Assembly (NCBI GenBank): GCA_040752295.1
Contig: JBFMFE010000058.1
Location: forward strand, 1 to 30,164
Direction of reading: 5' to 3'
Length of the DNA: 30,164 bases
Source: JBFMFE01 sp040752295
GTDB taxonomy: Bacteria; UBP15; UBA6099; JBFMBQ01
This document shows, piece after piece, positions 6,701 through 13,668 of the stretch. The notes beneath the pieces were generated by a model that saw only the letters and a program-made list of their open reading frames with translations, was not told where the DNA came from and did not search any database. A program made the position numbers and the translations under genes. Each line of letters starts with the position of its first letter. Position 1 is the first letter of the stretch.

Positions 6701-7486
6701 ATGGACCTCCAGATAGAAGGGAAATGGGCGCTCATAACGGGCGCCGGGCAGGGAATGGGCAGGGGCATCGCCCTCGCCCTCGCCGCCGAGGGCGCAAACG
6801 TCGTGATCAACGACATCGTCCCTGAGAGGGCGGAAAGGACGGCAGAGGAAGTCAAAAAAGCGGGCGCGGACTCCTTCGCCGCGCCGTACGACGTCTCAAA
6901 GTATGCCGAGGTGAAGAAAATGTCCGCGGAAATCTCCGACCGCTCCGTCGCGATAGACATCCTGATTAACTGCGCGGGCACGGGGGACGAAACGCGGTTT
7001 CACGAGTCTTCGGAAGAAGACTGGGTCCGCGTGCTGGGTGTATGCCTCATGGGCACCATCTACTGCGCGAGGGAGTTGATGGGCGGGATGATGGAGAAGA
7101 AGTGGGGAAGGATTGTGAACATCGTGTCCGACGCGGGCAGGATCGGGGAGCCCGGGCTGGTCGTGTACTCGGGAGCGAAGGCGGGAATAATCGGTTTTAC
7201 AAAAGCCCTCGCAAAGGAACTTGGAAAATACAACATCACCGTCAACTGCATTTCTCCGGGGGCGACCCTTACCGATTACATAAAAGAGATGTACGAGAAA
7301 ATGAAGGAAAAGATGGGCGGGGAAAAGTTCGAACAGAGACAGAAAAAGGTCCTGAAGAAATACCCGCTCGGGAGACTCGGCGAGGTGGAGGACGTCGCAA
7401 GCGCGGTGGTGTTCCTGTGTTCGCAGCGGGCGTCTTTCATCACGGGTCAGACCCTCAGCGTGAGCGGGGGGTATACCACGTTGTGA
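6701..7486 (+). CDS. SDR-family 3-hydroxyacyl-CoA dehydrogenase (BadH-like)
   Basis: NAD(P)-dependent oxidation of a hydroxyacyl-CoA, the usual step after enoyl hydration. 261 aa, classical SDR: TGxxxGxG at Thr13-Gly20 (TGAGQGMG), NCAG at 90-93, catalytic Ser143, Tyr156 and Lys160 (YSGAK), and the C-terminal FITGQTLSVSGGY. The run YSGAKAGIIGFTKALAKELGKYNITVNCISPG resembles in style 2-hydroxycyclohexanecarboxyl-CoA dehydrogenase (BadH), an SDR acting on ring-bearing CoA esters, but SDR specificity cannot be set from this. It begins two bases after the ACAD partner gene and is followed 8 bp later by a crotonase. Together with the SDR at 8303 it frames that crotonase, as in pathways using two SDR subunits (BbsC/BbsD); here, however, both SDRs keep the full triad. 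Confidence 0.87.
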   Translation: MDLQIEGKWALITGAGQGMGRGIALALAAEGANVVINDIVPERAERTAEEVKKAGADSFAAPYDVSKYAEVKKMSAEISDRSVAIDILINCAGTGDETRFHESSEEDWVRVLGVCLMGTIYCARELMGGMMEKKWGRIVNIVSDAGRIGEPGLVVYSGAKAGIIGFTKALAKELGKYNITVNCISPGATLTDYIKEMYEKMKEKMGGEKFEQRQKKVLKKYPLGRLGEVEDVASAVVFLCSQRASFITGQTLSVSGGYTTL

Positions 7487-7494
7487 GGTGAAGC

Positions 7495-8292
7495 GTGTAC
7501 GAGACGATACGCTGCGAACTGGTTGAGAACACGGGCGTGCTGACACTCGCGAGACCCGACGTGCTCAACGCTTTTTCACTCAAGATGTTCGAGGAAATCC
7601 TCGACTGCATGGAGGGGATGGAAAGCAGCGGTGTGAGAGCCTGCGTCATAACGGGGGAAGGAAGGGCTTTTTCGGCGGGCGCCGACCTGAAAGAGAGGAA
7701 GGCGATGTCGGACAGGCTCCCTCCCGATGCATCACCCTTCCAGCGGACCGCCCACCACGCCCTGTCAAGGAAGGTGTTCGACACGATTGAAAATCTCCCC
7801 TGCCCCACACTGGCGGCAATCGGAGGCGTCGCGGCGGGGGGCGGGTTCGAACTTGCCCTCGTGTGCGACCTCCGCATCGCATCGCAATCGGCAAGGCTCG
7901 GGCTTACCGAGGCGAAAATCGGCGCCATACCGTCAGCCGGAGGGACGCAGAGGCTCGCGAGACTCGTGGGGCTTGCAAAAGCCAAGGAAATCATCATGCT
8001 CGGAAAGCTTCTGAGCGCCCGTGAGGCAGAGAGGTTCGGACTGATAAGCGAAGTGGTGCAGGATGCCGACCTGATGGAACGGGCGATGGCGATAGCGCGG
8101 GAACTCAGCGAGGGCGCCCCCCTCGCTCTGAGGGCTGCAAAACTGGCGCTCAACAGCGCTCTCGACGTCCCGCTTTCCAGAGGACTGGAACTCGAAAGAC
8201 TTCTCGCGGCGCTTCTCTCGGGTACTCAGGACCTTGAGGAAGGGAAAAGGGCGTTCGCCGAGAAGAGAAAGCCGGAATTCAGGGGAAAGTAG
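7495..8292 (+). CDS. Enoyl-CoA hydratase (crotonase family)
   Basis: Syn addition of water to a 2-enoyl-CoA. 265 aa. The oxyanion-hole strand RAFSAGADLKE, the block GGVAAGGGFELALVCD and TEAKIGAIPSAGGTQRL are standard. Both hydratase glutamates are present, Glu119 (GGGFE) and Glu139 (LTE), so true hydratase activity is expected rather than isomerase or hydrolase only. The start is GTG 7495, with GAGGTG (7485-7490) of the upstream stop region as Shine-Dalgarno. No ATG fits better. It lies between two SDR genes, and the three could convert an enoyl-CoA to a 3-oxoacyl-CoA. Confidence 0.9.
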   Translation: MYETIRCELVENTGVLTLARPDVLNAFSLKMFEEILDCMEGMESSGVRACVITGEGRAFSAGADLKERKAMSDRLPPDASPFQRTAHHALSRKVFDTIENLPCPTLAAIGGVAAGGGFELALVCDLRIASQSARLGLTEAKIGAIPSAGGTQRLARLVGLAKAKEIIMLGKLLSAREAERFGLISEVVQDADLMERAMAIARELSEGAPLALRAAKLALNSALDVPLSRGLELERLLAALLSGTQDLEEGKRAFAEKRKPEFRGK

Positions 8293-8302
8293 GTGCTGAA
8301 AA

Positions 8303-9151
8303 ATGATTCTCGACGGAAAAGTTCTGGCGGTAACCGGAGGGTCTCAGGGAATCGGGAAGGCCGTCGCCGAAGAGGCGCTGAAGCAGGGAGCGCGCGTCGT
8401 CGTGAACGACGTTGACGCCGAGCTGCTGGGCAGGACCGTGGATGAAATGGGGTCCGGTGAGAAGATTGAGGCCGTCCCGGGCGACGTGTCCGAGATGGCA
8501 ACCGCGAGGAAAATCGCCTCTGCGGCGGTCGAAAGATTCGGCAGGCTCGACGCCATCGTGAACAACGCGGGCGTCCTCAGGGACAGAACCTTTCTCAAAA
8601 TGAGCGAAGACGAATGGGACCTCGTCATCAGGGTGCACCTTCGGGGCACGTTCTGCTGCGCGAAGGCGGCTGCCGAGGTGATGGCGGAAAAGGGCGGCGG
8701 CTCAATCGTGAACGTGACCTCCACCGCAGGCATGAAGGGCAACTTCGGACAGTGCAATTACTCGGCGGCGAAATCGGCGATTCTCGGTTTCACCAGAACG
8801 CTGTCCATGGAACTGAAAAAACAGAACATAAGGGTCAACGCGATCGCCCCCGGGGCAAAAACGAGAATGACCCTTTCCATCCCCGAGGAGGTCCTCATGC
8901 AGAAGGCGAAGGATGACCCGAAGTATCTGAAACTGCTCAACCTTCCGGGTCCCGAGTGCGTTGCGCCCCTCGTGTGCTTCCTCGCCTCCGAGAAGGCGGT
9001 GGACATAAACGGCATGATATTCGGCATCGTGGGCGGCGAATTGAGCCTGTGGCGCTACCCAGGGCAGGTAAAGGTCATGTACACGGAGGGAAAGTGGTCC
9101 GACGAGCAGCTCGAGAAAGCGATCCCGCGCCTCGTCGAGGAACTGAAGTGA
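8303..9151 (+). CDS. SDR-family (3R)-hydroxyacyl-CoA dehydrogenase, MFE-2-like
   Basis: 282 aa. Motifs: TGGSQGIG (11-18), NNAG (87-90), catalytic Ser140 (NVTSTAG), Tyr153 and Lys157 (YSAAK). The segments VLRDRTFLKMSEDEWDLVIRV, GNFGQCNYSAAKSAILGFT and APGAKTRMT are those of the dehydrogenase domain of peroxisomal multifunctional enzyme 2 and its bacterial relatives, which oxidise (R)-3-hydroxyacyl-CoA. That stereochemistry suits product from the MaoC hydratases here rather than from the crotonase. A tail of about 60 residues after the Rossmann core (to KAIPRLVEELK) is also seen in MFE-2-like SDRs. It is 10 bp after the crotonase and 9 bp before the next ACAD. Confidence 0.87.
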   Translation: MILDGKVLAVTGGSQGIGKAVAEEALKQGARVVVNDVDAELLGRTVDEMGSGEKIEAVPGDVSEMATARKIASAAVERFGRLDAIVNNAGVLRDRTFLKMSEDEWDLVIRVHLRGTFCCAKAAAEVMAEKGGGSIVNVTSTAGMKGNFGQCNYSAAKSAILGFTRTLSMELKKQNIRVNAIAPGAKTRMTLSIPEEVLMQKAKDDPKYLKLLNLPGPECVAPLVCFLASEKAVDINGMIFGIVGGELSLWRYPGQVKVMYTEGKWSDEQLEKAIPRLVEELK

Positions 9152-9160
9152 GGCGCTGAA

Positions 9161-10324
9161 ATGGACCTGCGATTAAAAGAAGAACAGAAAATTCTTTTAC
9201 AGAGCCTCGGCAGGTTTATTAAGAAGGAAATCCTCCCTCTCGAGGAGAAGTTCCGCGAGCAGGACGAGGCGCCGTGGGAGACCCGGCTGGAGGTGCGGCG
9301 CAGGTCGAAAGAGGTGGGGTTCTACGGAATCCACCTGCCGGAAGAGGTCGGCGGCGGCGGAATGGGTGTTCTTGATTTTGTTCTTATGGTAGAGGAGATC
9401 AACCGGCACGAAACATATCATTTCGGCGCGGACATCTACGGGGGAGCGGGAGGACCTACGGCAATCCTGCTCGCATGCACCGAAGAGCAGAAGAAAAAAT
9501 ATCTCACGCCTCTGATGAATATTGAAAAAACCACCTGCTTCGCGCTCACTGAACCGGAGGCGGGTTCCGACGCAACAAATCTCCGCACGAGGGCAGTCAA
9601 GGACGGCGATGTATACGTCATCAATGGAACAAAGTTTTACATAACCGGCAGCCCCCATGCCGATTTCGCGATGGTCTTCGCGCTGACCGACCCGGAAAAG
9701 AAGGCCAGAGGAGGCATCACGTGTTTCCTTGTGGATATGGACACGCCGGGGATAAGTGTGAGCGTCCAGGATACGATTATCCGCGACGGAATGGCGGGAG
9801 AAATACACTTCGAGGACGTGCGCGTTCCCGCAGGGAATATACTCGGCGCGGTGGGGTACGGCTTCAAACATGCAATGGACTGGATAGCCCACGGGAGGCT
9901 GTCAATCGGCGCCACCGCCGCGGGCGTCACCGAAAGGGTCATGAAGAAGTCCCTGCAATACTCGAAAGAGAGAGTAACCTTTGGAAAGCCTCTGTCGGAA
10001 AGACAGGCTGTTCAATGGATGATCGCCGATATCGCCACGGAACTCGAGTGCCTGCGATGGATGCTGTACTCCACGGCGTGGAAAGTGGAACGGGGGGAGA
10101 GATGCGCGGCGGAGACGTCCATCGTAAAGCTCTTCGGCTCCGAAGCGGTATGGAGAGCCGTTGACGCCGCAGTGCAGATATACGGCGGAATGGGACTCAT
10201 GCGCGAGACGGGACTCGAGAGGTATCTCAGAAAAATGAGGGTCTTGAGAATCGTTGAGGGAACGAGCGAGATTCAAAGGAGACTGATAGCGAGGGAAATA
10301 TCGTCCGGCGGGTGGGTCGTGTAG
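9161..10324 (+). CDS. Acyl-CoA dehydrogenase
   Basis: 387 aa, complete ACAD: FALTEPEAGSD at 127-137, FGKPLSERQAVQWMIAD, QIYGGMGLMRE, and catalytic Glu366 in VEGTSEIQRR. It is the paralogue of the 2522 product, with GFYGIHLPEEVGGGG identical and key motifs at identical residue numbers, pointing to a duplication within the cluster. It is the last gene of the first tight run; a 194-bp gap follows. Arginine is mostly AGG/AGA (for example AGAATCGTTGAGGG in the RIVEG stretch), unlike the ACAD at 23305. Confidence 0.9.
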   Translation: MDLRLKEEQKILLQSLGRFIKKEILPLEEKFREQDEAPWETRLEVRRRSKEVGFYGIHLPEEVGGGGMGVLDFVLMVEEINRHETYHFGADIYGGAGGPTAILLACTEEQKKKYLTPLMNIEKTTCFALTEPEAGSDATNLRTRAVKDGDVYVINGTKFYITGSPHADFAMVFALTDPEKKARGGITCFLVDMDTPGISVSVQDTIIRDGMAGEIHFEDVRVPAGNILGAVGYGFKHAMDWIAHGRLSIGATAAGVTERVMKKSLQYSKERVTFGKPLSERQAVQWMIADIATELECLRWMLYSTAWKVERGERCAAETSIVKLFGSEAVWRAVDAAVQIYGGMGLMRETGLERYLRKMRVLRIVEGTSEIQRRLIAREISSGGWVV

Positions 10325-10344
10325 CCGCCGGGGAGAAGAAAAAC

Positions 10345-10440
10345 ATGAACCTCGCGTCCATTCTCGAGGAAAACGTACGGAGGCTCGGGGGGCAGGGTGC
10401 TCAAGAGAATGCTCCATCCCGGCGGGTGAAACAAAGGTGA
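10345..10440 (+). pseudogene. N-terminal remnant of an AMP-dependent acyl-CoA synthetase (probable)
   Basis: A well-placed Shine-Dalgarno (GGGAGAAG, 10331-10338) precedes ATG 10345. The first 15 residues, MNLASILEENVRRLG, look exactly like the opening of long/medium-chain acyl-CoA ligases, but the frame then turns to unrelated sequence (GQGAQENAPSRRVKQR) and stops after 31 codons. The adenylation domain is absent. I read this as what remains after deletion of a ligase gene at the end of the first run. A genuine 31-aa peptide is the alternative. Confidence 0.4.
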
Positions 10441-10474
10441 GTTCATGAATTTCACCAGCGTCCCGGAGCCACGT

Positions 10475-10527
10475 TTGCCCTTGAGCGAGTTGTTAAGTAT
10501 GGTAAAAAATAACTAACTATGGTACAA
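10475..10527 (+). promoter_or_regulatory. Promoter region of the second run, with direct-repeat element copy 2
   Basis: TATGGTA at 10498-10504 and 10518-10524 (20-bp period) forms a block that matches 134-163 at 24 of 30 positions. TTGCCC (10475-10480) and TATGGT (10498-10503) are spaced 17 bp apart and could be a weak sigma70 promoter with a start near 10510, giving an almost leaderless mRNA. The second repeat unit contains the ATG (10519) of the following gene, so a bound regulator would cover the start of the coding region. Confidence 0.45.
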
Positions 10528-11703
10528 ACCAGATCGAGCGGACACGTCGCGGTCGCAGGCGTTTCGCAGGTGGGATACCGCCACATAACCGACCTCTCCT
10601 TCCCCGAGATGATATTCGAGGCGTCCCGCCTCGCCCTCGATGACGCGGGGCTTTCTCCCGGCGACGTGGACTGCGTTTTTTTCGGCAGCGGGCCGGAATT
10701 TTTCGTCGGCGTGAACTATCCCGAGATGTGGTGCGCCGACGCCGCGCTGGGGCCGGGGCGCCCTTTCGCGCGGGTGCACACGGGCGGAACCGTGGGAATG
10801 GCGACCTTCGCCGCAGCCTACTATGCAGTCGCGTCCGGCGAATACAAGGTTTGTCTTGCCGTGAGCGGGGACAAGCTTACCGAAGGCTCCGTTCAGGCGG
10901 GACTCGCAACCGTGGCGAACCCGCTGTACAACCGGCGCTTCTCCGCCGGCGCGGTCGGCGGCGCGGGGCTTGGCTTCAGGGAGATCATGGCAAGGAAAGG
11001 ACATACCCTCGACGACGCGACGAAAATCGCGGTGAAGCAGAGACGCAACGCACTTAAAAATCCCCACGCGCACCTGCGCATGGAGGACATCACCGAGGAG
11101 AAGGTACGAAACTCACGGGTCATTTCGGAACCGCTCAGGCTGCTCGATTCCTGCCCCACGTCGGACGGCGCGGCAGCCATGATTCTGGTGAGGGAGGAAG
11201 CGGCGGATTCGCTCGGCAAAGACGTGGCGTGGGTGCGGGGCGTGGCGGCGTGCGCTGAGGACTCCGCCTGGCCGGGGAGAGACAACGTGGACAGACCTGA
11301 GGCACTGCTGAACGCCGCGAAGAGAGCCTATGCCCGGGCCGGCATAAAAAACCCGGCAGACGAGATTGACGTGTTCGAGTTTTACGATCCGTTTTCCTAC
11401 ATGGAATACCTGTTCCTCGAGTATTTCGGGCTGGCATCTTCTCCCGAGGAGGCAAGGGAGCTTGTGCATTCCGGAGAGACGGGAATAAGCGGCAGCATCC
11501 CCGCGGGCGCCTCGGGCGGCGTTCTATCCGCCAACACCATCGGCTGCGCGGCAATGGCACGGGCCGTCGAGGCCGTACTTCAGGTCACGGGGAAAGCGGG
11601 CGATCATCAGGTCGCGGGCGCAAAAACCTCTCTCGCTCACGGCTGGGGCGGAACCTTTCAGTTTCACGTGGTGGCAATCTTTTCAAAGGAAAAACCCGAA
11701 TGA
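10519..11703 (+). CDS. Thiolase-fold protein without catalytic Cys, type A (Ltp2-like candidate aldolase)
   Basis: 394 aa, thiolase superfamily by fold: strand HVAVAGVSQVGY, helix FEASRLALDDAGL, NPHAHL and SCPTSDGAAAM. The active site is rebuilt. Where thiolases have NxCASG this reads RVHTGGTVG (Gly90 replaces the nucleophile), the HDCF histidine is Tyr289 (FYDPFSY), and the GHPxGATG motif is replaced by GGVLSANTIG. Loss of both cysteines with Tyr in place of an oxyanion-hole His is what is known for the steroid retro-aldolase Ltp2, which works with a DUF35 partner; a DUF35 gene overlaps this one by 4 bp. I infer C-C bond cleavage or formation other than thiolysis. ATG 10519 has no Shine-Dalgarno and lies inside the repeat element; GTG 10570 would cut the first beta strand, so ATG is kept. 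Confidence 0.8.
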   Translation: MVQTRSSGHVAVAGVSQVGYRHITDLSFPEMIFEASRLALDDAGLSPGDVDCVFFGSGPEFFVGVNYPEMWCADAALGPGRPFARVHTGGTVGMATFAAAYYAVASGEYKVCLAVSGDKLTEGSVQAGLATVANPLYNRRFSAGAVGGAGLGFREIMARKGHTLDDATKIAVKQRRNALKNPHAHLRMEDITEEKVRNSRVISEPLRLLDSCPTSDGAAAMILVREEAADSLGKDVAWVRGVAACAEDSAWPGRDNVDRPEALLNAAKRAYARAGIKNPADEIDVFEFYDPFSYMEYLFLEYFGLASSPEEARELVHSGETGISGSIPAGASGGVLSANTIGCAAMARAVEAVLQVTGKAGDHQVAGAKTSLAHGWGGTFQFHVVAIFSKEKPE

Positions 11704-12146
11704 AGCCCGTCACGTCCTTCGAAGGCAGGCTTTCGGTTCCCTACCACTGGCACTATGGCAAGGTCCTCTCCGAGTTTTTCGAGGGTTTGAGGAACAGGAA
11801 ATTTCTTGCCTCCAAATGTCCACAGTGCGGCAGGGTGTCGCTTCCGCCAACCTCCTTCTGCGGAATTTGCTACGTGCCCGTAAGCGGCGACCTCATGTCC
11901 ATCAGCACGGTGTGCCGGATAGACACTTTCACTGTCGTTCGCTTCAAGTATCCCGGACAGCTTCTGCCCCCTCCTTACGCCGTCGGCGTGCTCAAACCCG
12001 TCGAGGCGGACACCCGTTTCCACCATCTCGTCCGGTCCGAAAACCTGGACGCAATCAATATAGGAGCGGCGGTAAAACCGGTGTGGAGGGAGGAAAGAGA
12101 GGGAGAGTTTTTCGACATCGAGTATTTCGAGCCGGTGGAGAAGTGA
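11700..12146 (+). CDS. DUF35 zinc-ribbon/OB-fold accessory protein
   Basis: 148 aa, single unit: N-terminal helix (HYGKVLSEFFEGLRNRKF), zinc ribbon C40-x2-C43 and C54-x2-C57, then an OB fold ending in REEREGEFFDIEYFEPV. It starts on the ATGA overlap with the type A thiolase-like gene and ends overlapping the type B gene by one base, so A, DUF35 and B are likely made in fixed ratio. By analogy with BbsA and the ChsH2 DUF35 domain it should dock on the edge of the thiolase-fold dimer and help bind CoA substrate. The OB segment has an unusual proline-rich insertion, FKYPGQLLPPPYAV. Confidence 0.88.
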   Translation: MKPVTSFEGRLSVPYHWHYGKVLSEFFEGLRNRKFLASKCPQCGRVSLPPTSFCGICYVPVSGDLMSISTVCRIDTFTVVRFKYPGQLLPPPYAVGVLKPVEADTRFHHLVRSENLDAINIGAAVKPVWREEREGEFFDIEYFEPVEK

Positions 12147-13237
12147 TGAAAAACAGAATCGCCGTCACGGGGTGGCACGAAAGCCGCTTCTCGGAAGAAA
12201 ATGCCGCCCAGAGCACTCCGGAAATGATTTTCGAGGCGTCGCACGGCGCCCTCCGGCGGGCAGGATTGACGCGGGAGGATATAGACACGGTCGTCGTCGG
12301 CTCGTGCGACACCGCGGACGGGATCAGCATCTCCAACGTGTACTCGGTCGGGGCATCGGGAGCGTTTCTCAAAGACGAATCCAAGATCGAGGCGGACGGC
12401 TCTTTCGCCCTTTACTATGCGGTGCTCAGGCTGCTCTCCGGCTCATTCAACACGGCGCTCGTCGTGTCATGGGGCAAAGGCTCGAATTTCTCGCGCTTCC
12501 ACTACTGGACGATGCAGTGGGAGCCTTTTTACACCCGTCCGCTGGGACTTTCGCACGAAGAAATCCTCGCTCTTCAGGCACGGGCCTTCTGCCGGAGGAC
12601 GGGCTTCGAGGATAAGCACGCGGAAGAGGTGCTGATGAAAAACCTCGGAAACGCGGAAGCAAATGGAAACGCGGTGAGGACACTCCGGGGGATTCAATGC
12701 GGCGCCCGCGGCGAAATGGCGGCGGAGCCTCTCAGGGACGGCGATCTCACGCCGCGGACCGACGGAGCCTGCGCGGTGGTCCTCGAAAACGCCGACCGCG
12801 CCTCGCGCAAAAAGAGGATACCTATCTCAGGATTCGGGTTGTCAACGAGCACCTATTTCCCCTTCTGGAGAGACCTTTCGAGGATTGCGTCCGCAGGCGA
12901 AGCTTCTTCAATCGCCCTCAAATCAGCGGGGTGGGCGATAGACGACGTTGATTTTTTCGAGGTGGTCGAGAGGACCCCATATCACGAGGCCATGCTCGCG
13001 GAGGCGATGGGCGTCGGGCTGAAAGATTACCTCGGCGGAGAGATGAAACGCATCAATTTGTCCGGAGGCGCGCTCGGCGCCGACCCCGAGCCGGCGACGG
13101 GTCTCGTTCGGGTCGTTCAAGCCGCGAAAATCATTGCCGGTGACTGTGAAAAGACCGCAAATCGGGTGCTGACGCTGGGAACTTCGGGGCTTGGGTACCA
13201 GACGTGCATTGCGTTCGCTTTAGGGGAAGCGCAGTGA
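12146..13237 (+). CDS. Thiolase-fold protein without catalytic Cys, type B
   Basis: 363 aa. The start MKNRIAVTGWHESRF and helix EMIFEASHGALRRAGLTREDIDTVVVG are thiolase-like, but none of the catalytic motifs remain. The nucleophile region reads KIEADGSFALYYA, the HDCF region reads ERTPYHEAM (TPYH at 277-280), GHP is replaced by SGGALGADPEPATG, and the C-terminal loop is GTSGLGYQT. The 21011 product shares the ExDGxxALxYA and TPYH motifs, so this is a defined subfamily and not random decay. ATG 12146 shares a base with the DUF35 stop (TGATG); the longer frame open from 11816 lies over the upstream gene. It probably forms a mixed complex with type A and the two flanking DUF35 proteins. Reaction unknown. 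Confidence 0.72.
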   Translation: MKNRIAVTGWHESRFSEENAAQSTPEMIFEASHGALRRAGLTREDIDTVVVGSCDTADGISISNVYSVGASGAFLKDESKIEADGSFALYYAVLRLLSGSFNTALVVSWGKGSNFSRFHYWTMQWEPFYTRPLGLSHEEILALQARAFCRRTGFEDKHAEEVLMKNLGNAEANGNAVRTLRGIQCGARGEMAAEPLRDGDLTPRTDGACAVVLENADRASRKKRIPISGFGLSTSTYFPFWRDLSRIASAGEASSIALKSAGWAIDDVDFFEVVERTPYHEAMLAEAMGVGLKDYLGGEMKRINLSGGALGADPEPATGLVRVVQAAKIIAGDCEKTANRVLTLGTSGLGYQTCIAFALGEAQ

Positions 13238-13668
13238 AAAAGGGACTCGACGGAAAAATAGCCATTCCCTACAACTGGACGGCGGGCAGGGCGACATCCA
13301 GGTTTCTCACTGCCCTCCGCGACAAGGCAAAATTCGTCGCAAGCTCATGCGAAAAGTGCGGGAAGAAATATCTGCCGCCGCTGAGTTTCTGCCCGGCGTG
13401 TTTTGAACGGATTGAAAACTATATTGAGATCGACGCGGCCGGAGAACTCCTTGAATATACGGTTGTCCATAAAAATCAACAGGATGATTCCAGCGAGGAA
13501 ATCCCGCGGGTTCTCGGCATCGTGAAGATCGACGGAGCCGATACTCCCTTCCTGCACCGGATTCTCGTCCATCCCGAAGAGGTCGAAGTCGGCATGAGGG
13601 TAAGGGCAAGGTTCAGACCGGAACGCGAAGGCTCGATACTCGACGTGGAGGGCTTCGAAAAGGAATGA
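13234..13668 (+). CDS. DUF35 zinc-ribbon/OB-fold accessory protein
   Basis: 144 aa from a GTG start (13234, GTGA overlap with the type B gene; AGGGGAAG upstream as Shine-Dalgarno). Zinc ligands C39-x2-C42 and C53-x2-C56 and the OB-fold ending RPEREGSILDVEGFEKE are intact. The opening IAIPYNWTAGRATSRFLTAL resembles LSVPYHWHYGKVLSEFFEGL of the 11700 protein, so the two are likely paralogues. One may serve type A and the other type B, or the HMG-CoA-synthase-like protein that follows with a 4-bp overlap. A longer frame from 13204 lies over the upstream gene and is not preferred. Confidence 0.87.
   Translation: MKKGLDGKIAIPYNWTAGRATSRFLTALRDKAKFVASSCEKCGKKYLPPLSFCPACFERIENYIEIDAAGELLEYTVVHKNQQDDSSEEIPRVLGIVKIDGADTPFLHRILVHPEEVEVGMRVRARFRPEREGSILDVEGFEKE

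Noticed and set aside
10445..10516. Short plus-strand frame MNFTSVPEPRLPLSELLSMVKNN
   Set aside because: Twenty-three codons, no recognisable family, and its end runs into the direct-repeat element and promoter region. Probably chance.
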